A stretch of DNA of 64,000 bases from Betaproteobacteria bacterium Ga0077526 (GTDB lineage Bacteria > Pseudomonadota > Gammaproteobacteria > Burkholderiales > Ga0077523), in the NCBI GenBank assembly GCA_001464765.1, contig LNDV01000010.1, forward strand, positions 186,001 through 250,000. The letters are read 5' to 3'. Below the pieces are notes generated by a model, which was not told where the DNA came from, ran no database searches, and worked only from the letters and a program-made list of their open reading frames with translations. The position numbers were made by a program, and so were the translations under genes. This document shows, one piece after another, positions 34,661 through 42,321 of this stretch (position 1 is the first letter of the stretch; each line of letters begins with the position of its first letter).

Positions 34661-35469
34661 GTCCGGAGCAGATTGCGTTAGCAATCTGCATCCCGCTAAC
34701 GAAGGAGAGTCTCTTCAAGATGCGTGCGGACCCATGTCGCTTCGACTACGTGGCCTCCATCCTTCGAAGATCGCCTGGCCTCAGTAGAGAGGGATTGTGG
34801 AATGTATATCAGTCGACAGCTAGTGTTGCCAACTACGTAGCTGATGAGGCCGAGCGTCTGGGAGTTACGGTTTTTCGTGAACTCAGATTGAACGAAGTCT
34901 CCTCTACACTAACGAATTTTCACGTATGTACTTTGGTGGCGCATTGGTGTAGTCGGCTAGACGCATCGCCGGGAGGTCAGATCGCCTCGACAGGCGTTCT
35001 CAGGATGCCAGAAGAGTTTCGGACAGATGGAGCTGCATTGGATCCGCTGCAGGGGCAGGGCGGGGCCAGATGTCCGTCACATGGTGATGGAGACTTGGCG
35101 GTTGAACTGCAGAGTCCGTCGCGTCGAACTGAGGTGAATCAATCTGACGGTACAGCCGATCTATGTCGAACGTCTCACATAGAGTTGGCAGACGGTATCG
35201 TTTCGGCAGAGCGATTCGTTGGAGAGCTACCTCGTGGCTACAGTGGGGTGATCGACTTGACTATGTGCAGATCGACTGTTCTGGGGGAAGCGATCAAGGA
35301 AATGTTTCCGGACTCTACCGTAGTTATGAATCAGTTTCTCGCATCGGCAAAGAGCCGACTCATGATCTTTATTCAAGTTGTGAGGGAGTTGTCGGTGGAG
35401 CCAGCGCTTTACGGTGACGCTCTTGTACGCGTACGGAATGCAGCATCGGCGATGAGAACTCCAAGATGA
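34657..35469 (+). CDS. hypothetical protein, possible caspase/CHAT-like effector
   Basis: This 270-residue protein is not firmly recognised. Its layout resembles a caspase/CHAT fold. A hydrophobic strand ends in a candidate catalytic His (NFHVCTLVAHW, near residue 97), and after a long variable loop another strand ends in a candidate Cys (SGVIDLTMCRSTVLGEAI, near 206). The loop between them is longer than in typical CHAT domains, so the match is tentative. The start is GTG 34657, overlapping the previous stop; the TTG at 34645 is less likely. It ends by overlapping the next ATG (ATGA). Codon use is lower in G+C, as in its neighbours. Confidence 0.5.
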   Translation: MSPEQIALAICIPLTKESLFKMRADPCRFDYVASILRRSPGLSREGLWNVYQSTASVANYVADEAERLGVTVFRELRLNEVSSTLTNFHVCTLVAHWCSRLDASPGGQIASTGVLRMPEEFRTDGAALDPLQGQGGARCPSHGDGDLAVELQSPSRRTEVNQSDGTADLCRTSHIELADGIVSAERFVGELPRGYSGVIDLTMCRSTVLGEAIKEMFPDSTVVMNQFLASAKSRLMIFIQVVRELSVEPALYGDALVRVRNAASAMRTPR

Positions 35470-35870
35470 GATATGAGGAGCTGCTTCAGAAGTTCGCGGA
35501 CAGAGATGCGGCTCCCTTGGGTGAATTGGACGGCATTAGTCCGGACAGATTCGATCGGTTGAGTGAACTCAAGAGAGATGTAGAGGCCGCCTGCAGGAGA
35601 AACGACCGATGGTTTCGACTGTCAGTAAGTCTGGTGGCAGCTCTATACCTTCTGATGTTCGTAGGAATTCTTTTCTTTTCTTATCTCCCTCATGGCGAGT
35701 TGGTCCTTTCTGGAACTGGAGTGTCACTGTTTGGAGCAAGTTTGCGGGTGGCTAAGCAGTGGCGCGAAAAGGCCAATTTGGAGATCCTGCTTGCTTTGGC
35801 TATAAATCTGCAGGGAGATTCGCTCAGGACAGTTCTCAGCGTCCTGCAAGGTGCCGCGGTTAGGCGATAG
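35466..35870 (+). CDS. small two-helix membrane protein, third gene of operon
   Basis: This 134-residue protein has a charged N-terminal helix, then two adjacent hydrophobic segments (about 51-76, LSVSLVAALYLLMFVGILFF, and 81-97), then an amphipathic C-terminal helix (EKANLEILLALAINLQGD). The layout resembles the small two-TM domains found beside TRADD-N and caspase-like conflict proteins, but that is an impression, not a match. Its ATG overlaps the stop of the candidate caspase-like gene. A membrane-disrupting effector released by the protease is a possible role. Confidence 0.55.
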   Translation: MRYEELLQKFADRDAAPLGELDGISPDRFDRLSELKRDVEAACRRNDRWFRLSVSLVAALYLLMFVGILFFSYLPHGELVLSGTGVSLFGASLRVAKQWREKANLEILLALAINLQGDSLRTVLSVLQGAAVRR

Positions 35871-35910
35871 GGGAGCTTCTTTCAGATTTCATGATCTTGG
35901 TAGTCGGGTG

Positions 35911-36093
35911 TTAAGCGTCCGGCGATTCCCTCTTGCCGATCGCTCTGATTCGGCTCAGTGCCCTTCAGTTCCGAACTGTGCCGCCGACGCTCACCGCGAC
36001 TGATTTGTGCCATGGTGTCCACCTATGAGTTAAGTGGACACCATCGTCATCGTCGACTCCGGTTCGATCAAGAGGGGATGGCCGGACGCTTAC
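35911..36093. mobile_element. short IS66-type remnant or MITE
   Basis: TTAAGCGTCCGGC at 35911-35923 is an inverted match (12 of 13) to GCCGGACGCTTAC at 36081-36093; the GTAAGCG start is typical of IS66-family ends. Between them is a hairpin at 36012-36044 with an 11-base perfect stem (ATGGTGTCCAC and its complement) and a short frame starting MDTIVIVDSGSIKRGW that resembles a truncated first IS66 protein. Flanking 8-base duplications are not visible. The remainder of the 314-base gap between the operon and the TIR-NACHT-FGE gene holds nothing recognised. Confidence 0.4.
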
Positions 36094-36184
36094 GAACGGG
36101 AGACCGCACAGCCGAAGCTGCATCGGGAGTATGGCAGCCAAGCCCCCGCAAAGAAAGCTCCGGCGCGCAGCGCGCCGGCAGGGT

Positions 36185-38989
36185 TCAGGGCTCCTGAATG
36201 GGGCAGCACACCACGCGAAAACCCAGACCGTAGCTGCGAATGCCGGGGAGGTCGTGGAGGCGGCAGGCGGTGCGGCAGCTTCCGGAAGTGCGGCCCCACG
36301 ACCCACCGCGAAACACCCGCGGGACGTCGGATGCGTCGTCTGCTGCCTTACTCCCATCGTGCGTATCCGCCGTCCATTCCCAGACGTTTCCGGACAGATC
36401 GTGCACGCCTTTGTTCTTGGTTGCACCCCGCGGATAGATTCCCACTGCGGACGTCTGGCCCAGAGAAGACTCGGCGTTCACTCGGCTCGAGTCCCACCGG
36501 TTTCCCCACGGATAGGTGCGAGCTTTTCGTCCCCCACCTGCCGCCGCGCGCTCCCACTGGCGCTCGGTGGGCAGCACCACCGGCAGCCCGAGGTGTTCGC
36601 TCAACCAGCGGCAGAAGGCCTGAGCCTGCCACCAGTCGACCGATTCGCAGGGGTGGTTGTCAAACGAGAAGCTCTGCAGCCACGGTGCTCGTGCTTCATC
36701 TGGAAACCCTGCCCACCAGCGGTCCTGGGCATAACCGTCCGAGGCATCGACGAAGGCGCGGAACTGGCTCACGGTAACTGGGTAGCGACTGATTTGGAAG
36801 GCGTTCAGTTCCTCGGCGTTGCCCTGATAGATGAACGGGCCGGCCGAGATGGTGACCCAGTCAATATCGACCACAGTATGGTTGGAGGCGCTGTCATGCC
36901 AACCCCACACACCGCGCCGCCGATCCATCGGACTGCCATCCAGCCGGCGCATCTGTGCGATCGCCCGGCCGAAGGCGGCCTCCCTTTTGGGGAAGTCGGG
37001 GCTGGGCTTGGCCGGGAGCATGTTCGTCAGGAGTGCGGCACTCAGTTCTTCGGCCAACTCATCCGACAGCACGGCCGGTGCGCGCGTGCGGGTTTGTTCC
37101 CACACGACGGCTGCGACCTCTGGCTGGACGCGTACGAGGGCACGCGCGAGGTCAGGGATCGCGGTGTGCTGGTATTCCGCCAGCAGCAGAAACGGCTGCT
37201 TCCAGCCGCTGCGTTCCCAGAGCGGACTGTCGGGGCCCCAGGTGGCGTCGAGCAGGGACGACTCGCCCTTGATCAGCGCGTCATGCAGGTAGCGTGCAAC
37301 GTAGAACTCCTGCAGCAGTTGGTGGCGAAATCGCAACTGCGAGCCTTCGCGCCGTAGCACGCCCGCTCCCATGGCCAGGGAGACCATGCCGCGCTCGGTA
37401 TCTGCAAGATCGCGCCAGGCGATGGAGACGATCGCGGCGTCCCGTTGCTCTTTCGCTCGTTCCGCAACCCGTTGGAGGCGCGCGGCCAGCGTAGCCAGCC
37501 AGTTCTGGACGTCGGCTTCGTCGGCGGGGTCGTGTCGTTTCTCGATCTCATCGGCCAGCCGAGCGCTCGTGAAGGCTTCGAATAGATCAACGCGTTGACG
37601 CACCGGAGTACCACGGTCCAGTACCCAGACGCTCAAGATCATCAGCAACAGGTACGGGTTCGTCGCCAGCGGATAGGGCCGGCTCGGATCGTCGCAGGCG
37701 ACTGTCCACACGGATCGTCGAGCCTCGGGCAGCCAAGGGGCGCCATCGGGTACACCAGCGACGAAATCATCGAGGCGGTTGTCGTCCACCGACGCGGGTT
37801 TGTCTGTCCATAGCTCGCGCAACGCCTCCCCGCCCATGAGCTGCCAGAACAGCGCCGTGCTCGCCGTGGCGTCCACCGAGTCGTAGTAGTTGTCGACGAA
37901 CTGGCGGATCTGCCGTCCGCGCAGGGGCCGAACCACCAACCGCTCCTCGATCCAGTCGAACTCCCCGGCGGGCAGGTCTTCCTCACGGCAGGCTAGGAGC
38001 ACCGGGCACTTCGGATGCTCGCTCAGCCAAGCGACGATTCGCTCGCGCTGGGAAGCTGCGTGTTCGAGTGGGAGTTCATTCAAGCCGTCGAGGAGGAGGT
38101 GGCCGTACCCACTCGTCGCGATGTCGACCCATGACGGCCCGAGATCCGATGCCTCCCGCGCCACAAAGGCCTCGAACGTGAGGTCACCATCCAGCCAATG
38201 GTTGAGCTTGACCCAGATCGGCGCCCTGCCTTCGTCGAGATCTCTCTCCAGCACCTTGAGCAGGGCGAACGTCTTTCCGGCGCCGGGCTCGCCCAAGACG
38301 AGAGCGCGGGTCGACGGCGTGACGGCGTCCAGGATGTCTTCGTACTCGGTCTCCTGGGCTGGCATGAAACGGCGGAGGTGTTCGCTGACGCGTTTGGACG
38401 TAGATTGGGGGAGCAGGACGGGATTGGGCGCCCGCGCACGCTGCTGGCCCGACAGGGGTACATAAAGCGCCGTGCGTTCGTCGTCTAGCATCGCGCGCAG
38501 GCGTCGTGCCCAGGCGCCCTGTGCGGTGGAGGGGGCCGATCCGCTCAGATGCCCGATCAGTTCCGATTCATCTCCCGGTGCAAGGTAGACGGGACAGCGG
38601 CCCTTGAGGTCGGCAGGCTCCGGTGCATCCGCTGCCCGATACAGCCAGATTCGACCGTCATTCATTTGCTTGCTGTCGTACAACTGCTGAGCCAGTGCGA
38701 AGCTTTCGAAGGCGATGCCCCGACCACGGGGCCCATCGCGGGAGTGGTGCCAAAGCTCCACGTACCGGGCGGAGCCCAGGCAAAGTACATGGGTGGCGCG
38801 GTCCAGGCCAGAGCGCATCCAGGCCCGCCATTCGCCATCCGACAGGCGTCGGCCGCGAGCTTCGACTTCCCAGCGATCCAGCAGCACCTCCGCGCCCTTG
38901 TCACGCAACGCGGTCGCCAGCTTCAGGACCTGTTCAGCGGGCCAATCGGGGTCGTCGCTCGCATAGCTGATGAAGATGGTGGTCGGCAT
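36185..38989 (-). CDS. TIR/SEFIR - NACHT NTPase - FGE/C-type-lectin protein
   Basis: This is a 934-residue cytoplasmic protein. Residues 1-150 are a TIR- or SEFIR-like domain (TIFISYASDDPDWPAEQV, EVLLDRWE, then GIAFESFALAQQLYD). A NACHT NTPase has Walker A VLGEPGAGKTFALLKV near 233 and Walker B LLLDGLNELPLEH near 300, followed by a helical region ending in the FRHQLLQEFYVARYL motif common in NACHT proteins. Residues ~710-934 are an FGE-sulfatase/C-type-lectin fold (VTISAGPFIYQGN to LGFRVVCC). The first catalytic Cys of true FGE is missing, so ligand binding is the likelier function. The start MPTTIFISYAS puts strand A at the N-terminus. The last ~30 codons resemble a DGR variable region. Divergent from the TIR gene at 39367. 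Confidence 0.85.
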   Translation of the reverse strand: MPTTIFISYASDDPDWPAEQVLKLATALRDKGAEVLLDRWEVEARGRRLSDGEWRAWMRSGLDRATHVLCLGSARYVELWHHSRDGPRGRGIAFESFALAQQLYDSKQMNDGRIWLYRAADAPEPADLKGRCPVYLAPGDESELIGHLSGSAPSTAQGAWARRLRAMLDDERTALYVPLSGQQRARAPNPVLLPQSTSKRVSEHLRRFMPAQETEYEDILDAVTPSTRALVLGEPGAGKTFALLKVLERDLDEGRAPIWVKLNHWLDGDLTFEAFVAREASDLGPSWVDIATSGYGHLLLDGLNELPLEHAASQRERIVAWLSEHPKCPVLLACREEDLPAGEFDWIEERLVVRPLRGRQIRQFVDNYYDSVDATASTALFWQLMGGEALRELWTDKPASVDDNRLDDFVAGVPDGAPWLPEARRSVWTVACDDPSRPYPLATNPYLLLMILSVWVLDRGTPVRQRVDLFEAFTSARLADEIEKRHDPADEADVQNWLATLAARLQRVAERAKEQRDAAIVSIAWRDLADTERGMVSLAMGAGVLRREGSQLRFRHQLLQEFYVARYLHDALIKGESSLLDATWGPDSPLWERSGWKQPFLLLAEYQHTAIPDLARALVRVQPEVAAVVWEQTRTRAPAVLSDELAEELSAALLTNMLPAKPSPDFPKREAAFGRAIAQMRRLDGSPMDRRRGVWGWHDSASNHTVVDIDWVTISAGPFIYQGNAEELNAFQISRYPVTVSQFRAFVDASDGYAQDRWWAGFPDEARAPWLQSFSFDNHPCESVDWWQAQAFCRWLSEHLGLPVVLPTERQWERAAAGGGRKARTYPWGNRWDSSRVNAESSLGQTSAVGIYPRGATKNKGVHDLSGNVWEWTADTHDGSKAADDASDVPRVFRGGSWGRTSGSCRTACRLHDLPGIRSYGLGFRVVCCPIQEP
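36209..36298 (-). other. candidate DGR variable region in the TIR-NACHT-FGE gene
   Basis: Read on the minus strand from the Trp of GGSW to GFRVV, the 13 expected variable positions are ggc cgc act, agc, tgc, ctc cac gac ctc, att, agc tac ggt: all end in C or T, whereas constant positions include gga, ctg and gtg. The 3' end shares 24 identical bases with the NACHT-FGE gene at about 29279-29302. Confidence 0.5.
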
Positions 38990-39366
38990 GTGGTGAGACG
39001 CGGGAGCGGGGTCGGGTCGGAGTATATCGACGAGGAGCACGGTCGTAGGAATCGAACGTTTTGCGGTAACTGGGAATCGGCCACAGTCGTGCAGAGGGGG
39101 TTCGGGAAACTCAATCCCGCCGTCGTGCGTTTGCGCTACGGGGTTTGACGGCCTGGTGTACTCGGCCCTGGCGCCGAAGACCCAGGCGGCATAAACAGTA
39201 TGGAGGTGTGGTGGCGAGAGGCGCTCCCGAGACGTGCACGCCGTAGCACCTTCGAGTTATGGTGGTTCACGGACCATGGCTTCATCATGCGGCCCGCGTG
39301 GAGTGATGGCATCGAGGGCCATTCGGCCTGAGTGCGGCCTCGCGCCGGAGCCTATGGGGTGAAGCC
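38990..39366. other. 377-base divergent promoter region
   Basis: The stretch lies between the divergent TIR-NACHT-FGE and TIR genes and must hold both promoters. No open frame with similarity, repeat or clear operator was seen. Confidence 0.35.
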
Positions 39367-40854
39367 ATGACAGAAGTCGATATCGATCGCGTTCTCAAGG
39401 ACCCGAGAGTCCGGGCGCTGACGAAGTCCAGCGTGGAACGAGAGGCGCTGGCGCAGAAGGCCGTGGACTACATTCGTGGGAAGTTCAAGACTCTTCACTT
39501 CGAGGAGACTGTCCGCTCCATCGTGAAGGGGCTGGACGCCAAGAAGAACGCGGTTACGGTCTTCATCGCCTATCAGGAAGAAGACGCGGCTGTCGCCGAC
39601 TGCCTCAAAGGTCGCCTCGAGGAGTTCGGATCGGATCGGCTCGACGTCCACACTTTCACCGACCGGCGGGACAACGCGGGTGGCGAGCAGTGGCGGCAGA
39701 CGATGATCGCCAAGATCAAACGGTCCAACTGGTTCATCGCCATCCTGCCCGACGAGAAGACCGGCAGCCGCTGGCCGCTGTACGAGGCGGCGGTGTTCGA
39801 GGGGTCGAAGACCGCCACGGACCTGCTGATCGTCGTCACGCGGCCGGGGGCGGCGCGCCCCGAGCAGTTGGAGGACTATCACGGGTTCGTCGGCAATGTC
39901 GACGAAATGTTCCAGATGTTCGATCAGCTGATGCGAGAGCCGAATCAGCTTCCCGGGTGGGGTCCCGTCAACCCGCACTTGCGAGACGACACCGTGCAAG
40001 CAGCGGCTGAAGAGGTGGCACGCGAGTTTCGCGAGTCGGCAAAACCTGTCGAATGGGAGTTCTTCGTGAAGTACGTCGAGCTGGACGTATCGGGGATGAC
40101 CAGCGCGACCGGCAAGCCTCCCGGCGTCCTCGATGCGAAGGTGCTCAGCTGTAAAGGCGCGGAGGAGATCTTCGGCGTGTCGGACAAGGCGGCCGTCGGT
40201 CGCCCGTTCGGGGACGTCATCAAGGCAATCTACGACGAACGCCACGGCAAGGCGTGGATTTCGGAACTCGGAAAGGCCGTGAAGGACGTTCTGGCAGGAC
40301 GAGTTCCGACGCCCGTCCGGACATCCTTCTGCGCGTTCGAGGAGGGAAGGGATTTCCACCCCCACCTGAGTTCGATGAGCCGGAGTACGGCCGGGCCGTT
40401 CTCCGTACGCGTTACCTTCACTCCGTCACTAGTGGCTCGCGTGAGCAACGTGCCGAGGGCTCTGGACGCGTTCATGACGACGGTGCGCCTGAGCCACCGC
40501 TTCCGCTGGGAGCTCCTCGAGCAGTTCCAGGGAGGCATACGCAGCAGCGAGGACGTGGAGCGGTTCGAGCGGTTGCTCGTCCGTATGGAGACCGAAGGGA
40601 TGGTCAGCGGTACCTTGGATCCGAGCCTGGTGCTGGAAGAAGTCGAGGATGAGTCGCATCGTGCCACGATCGCGCGAATCTACAAGGAGTGGGAGGTCCT
40701 GCGGACCGAGGAAGGCGATCTCACGAAGGCACTCAACACGGGAAACGCGGAATTGCTGAAGAAGACCTTGCCCAAGCTTTGGGTGCTGAATCGGGACTTC
40801 ATGCGCGTGGCTGTCGCTGCGGCTCCCGGCGTGGTGATGAAGCACTGGCGCTGA
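39367..40854 (+). CDS. TIR-domain protein with C-terminal region of unknown function
   Basis: This 495-residue cytoplasmic protein starts with ~55 helical residues. A TIR-like domain (about 60-160) follows: strand A AVTVFIAYQEEDAAVADCL, then HTFTDRRDNAGGEQWR in the BB-loop position and SNWFIAILPDEKTGSRWPLYEAAVFEG, with a candidate catalytic Glu in YEAAVF. The remaining ~330 residues are not recognised; a PAS-like stretch (KVLSCKGAEEIFGVSDKAAV) may lie near 260-290. It is the first of eight co-directional genes running to 53996; the patatin gene starts 176 bases after its stop. Confidence 0.65.
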   Translation: MTEVDIDRVLKDPRVRALTKSSVEREALAQKAVDYIRGKFKTLHFEETVRSIVKGLDAKKNAVTVFIAYQEEDAAVADCLKGRLEEFGSDRLDVHTFTDRRDNAGGEQWRQTMIAKIKRSNWFIAILPDEKTGSRWPLYEAAVFEGSKTATDLLIVVTRPGAARPEQLEDYHGFVGNVDEMFQMFDQLMREPNQLPGWGPVNPHLRDDTVQAAAEEVAREFRESAKPVEWEFFVKYVELDVSGMTSATGKPPGVLDAKVLSCKGAEEIFGVSDKAAVGRPFGDVIKAIYDERHGKAWISELGKAVKDVLAGRVPTPVRTSFCAFEEGRDFHPHLSSMSRSTAGPFSVRVTFTPSLVARVSNVPRALDAFMTTVRLSHRFRWELLEQFQGGIRSSEDVERFERLLVRMETEGMVSGTLDPSLVLEEVEDESHRATIARIYKEWEVLRTEEGDLTKALNTGNAELLKKTLPKLWVLNRDFMRVAVAAAPGVVMKHWR

Positions 40855-41030
40855 CCACAGCGGGACGGTCAGGGACGAGCGAAGCGGTGCGTGTGGCCGT
40901 CCGGGCGCACGGGGGGCGATATCATCCGTTTCGTTCACCGCATTCATGATCAACCAATGCCTCGGGCAAGTTTGCCCACGCCCGGTGCCTTCCTGGTCAT
41001 GCCGATCAGACTGTCCAACAGGGAGGGAAA

Positions 41031-42209
41031 ATGGCGCAGTACCGGAGTTTCGAGGAACACCTGGATCCGAACGTTGGCCCCAAACGCATTCTGAGTCTGG
41101 ACGGCGGGGGCCTGCGCGGGGTGCTGACGCTCGGCATGCTGCGAGAGATCGAGGCGCTGCTTCGCCAACGGCACGGGAACGACCCCAACTTCCGCCTTGG
41201 ACACTACTTCGATCTCATCGCGGGGACTTCCACCGGCGCGATCATCGCGGCGGCGCTGTCGCTCGGTATGACTGTGGATCAGGTCCACGGTCACTATCTC
41301 CGGCTTGGCGAGACCTTGTTCAAGCGCAGCTTGTTCAGTTTCGGCGTGATTGACGAAAAGTACGATGCCGCCTCTGTCGGCAAAGCACTGAAGGGCGTAT
41401 TTGGTGAGCGTACGCTGGAGAGCCACGACTTCTTGACGGGTCTCGTCGTCGTCGCCAAGCGATTGGATACTGGCAGCGACTGGCCGTTCTCCAACAATCC
41501 GAACGCGAAGTACTTCAACGGTGGGACGAAGGCCACCACCATCCCGAACAAGCACTACCCGTTGTGGCAGGTCGTGCGGGCGAGCACGGCAGCGCCGCAT
41601 TACTTCGACCCAGAGATGATCGAGATCGGCCGGGCAGAAGGCGCCATGAAGCCGTTGACAGGGGAGTTCGTCGACGGCGGCGTCAGCCCGTCGAACAACC
41701 CAACACTTCTGGCTCTCATGATGGCGACGATGGAGGGCTACCGTCTCGGATGGGGCGTCGGTGAGAAGAATCTTCAGATCGTCTCGGTCGGGACGGGCAA
41801 AGCCAACCCGGAGATCGGGCTTGCCAGTCCGTTTCAGAGCATCACAGCTGTCCACGCGCTTCGATCGCTGACGGCACTGATGGAAGACTGTGCCGATCAG
41901 GTCGAGAGCATCATGCAGTGGCTCTCGGTCAGCCCGACGGCTCGTCGAATCAATCGCGAAATGGACAAAGCTCAGCCGGTTCTTGGCGGAACGGCCATGT
42001 GCACGTATCTGCGCTACAACGTTCTACTGCAGCCAGACTGGTTAGCCGAGCGGTTGGGCGAGACCATCGACTCAGGCAAGCTGAAGGCTCTGGAAGCGAT
42101 GGACAAGCCGGGCAACATCCCCGAATTGGATCGTATGGGCCGGCTGGCAGGCCAGAGGCTGGTGAAGGAGGAGCACTTCGATCCGGCCTTCTGCTTGGCG
42201 GCGAAGTGA
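41031..42209 (+). CDS. patatin-like phospholipase
   Basis: This 392-residue protein has all patatin hallmarks: the oxyanion glycine loop ILSLDGGGLRGVLTLG near residues 20-35, the Ser nucleophile elbow DLIAGTSTGAIIAAAL near 63-78, and the catalytic Asp in EFVDGGVSPSNNP near 214. Patatins in bacterial conflict systems (for example CapV in CBASS) degrade membrane phospholipids once activated by a nucleotide. No CD-NTase is nearby; the flanking TIR genes could supply a different nucleotide signal, which is inference. The ATG follows an AGGGAGG ribosome site. The TIR-WD40 gene starts 112 bases downstream. Confidence 0.85.
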   Translation: MAQYRSFEEHLDPNVGPKRILSLDGGGLRGVLTLGMLREIEALLRQRHGNDPNFRLGHYFDLIAGTSTGAIIAAALSLGMTVDQVHGHYLRLGETLFKRSLFSFGVIDEKYDAASVGKALKGVFGERTLESHDFLTGLVVVAKRLDTGSDWPFSNNPNAKYFNGGTKATTIPNKHYPLWQVVRASTAAPHYFDPEMIEIGRAEGAMKPLTGEFVDGGVSPSNNPTLLALMMATMEGYRLGWGVGEKNLQIVSVGTGKANPEIGLASPFQSITAVHALRSLTALMEDCADQVESIMQWLSVSPTARRINREMDKAQPVLGGTAMCTYLRYNVLLQPDWLAERLGETIDSGKLKALEAMDKPGNIPELDRMGRLAGQRLVKEEHFDPAFCLAAK

Positions 42210-42321
42210 ATTGGGTCGAATGACGCGAGTTCCGCTGCGGGAGGATGACGGACCGGCCGGCCGGTGTTGTGCTGAATGCGGTTGCGGGTGTCTCGACCTT
42301 CTGAAGGGGCGCACATAGCCC

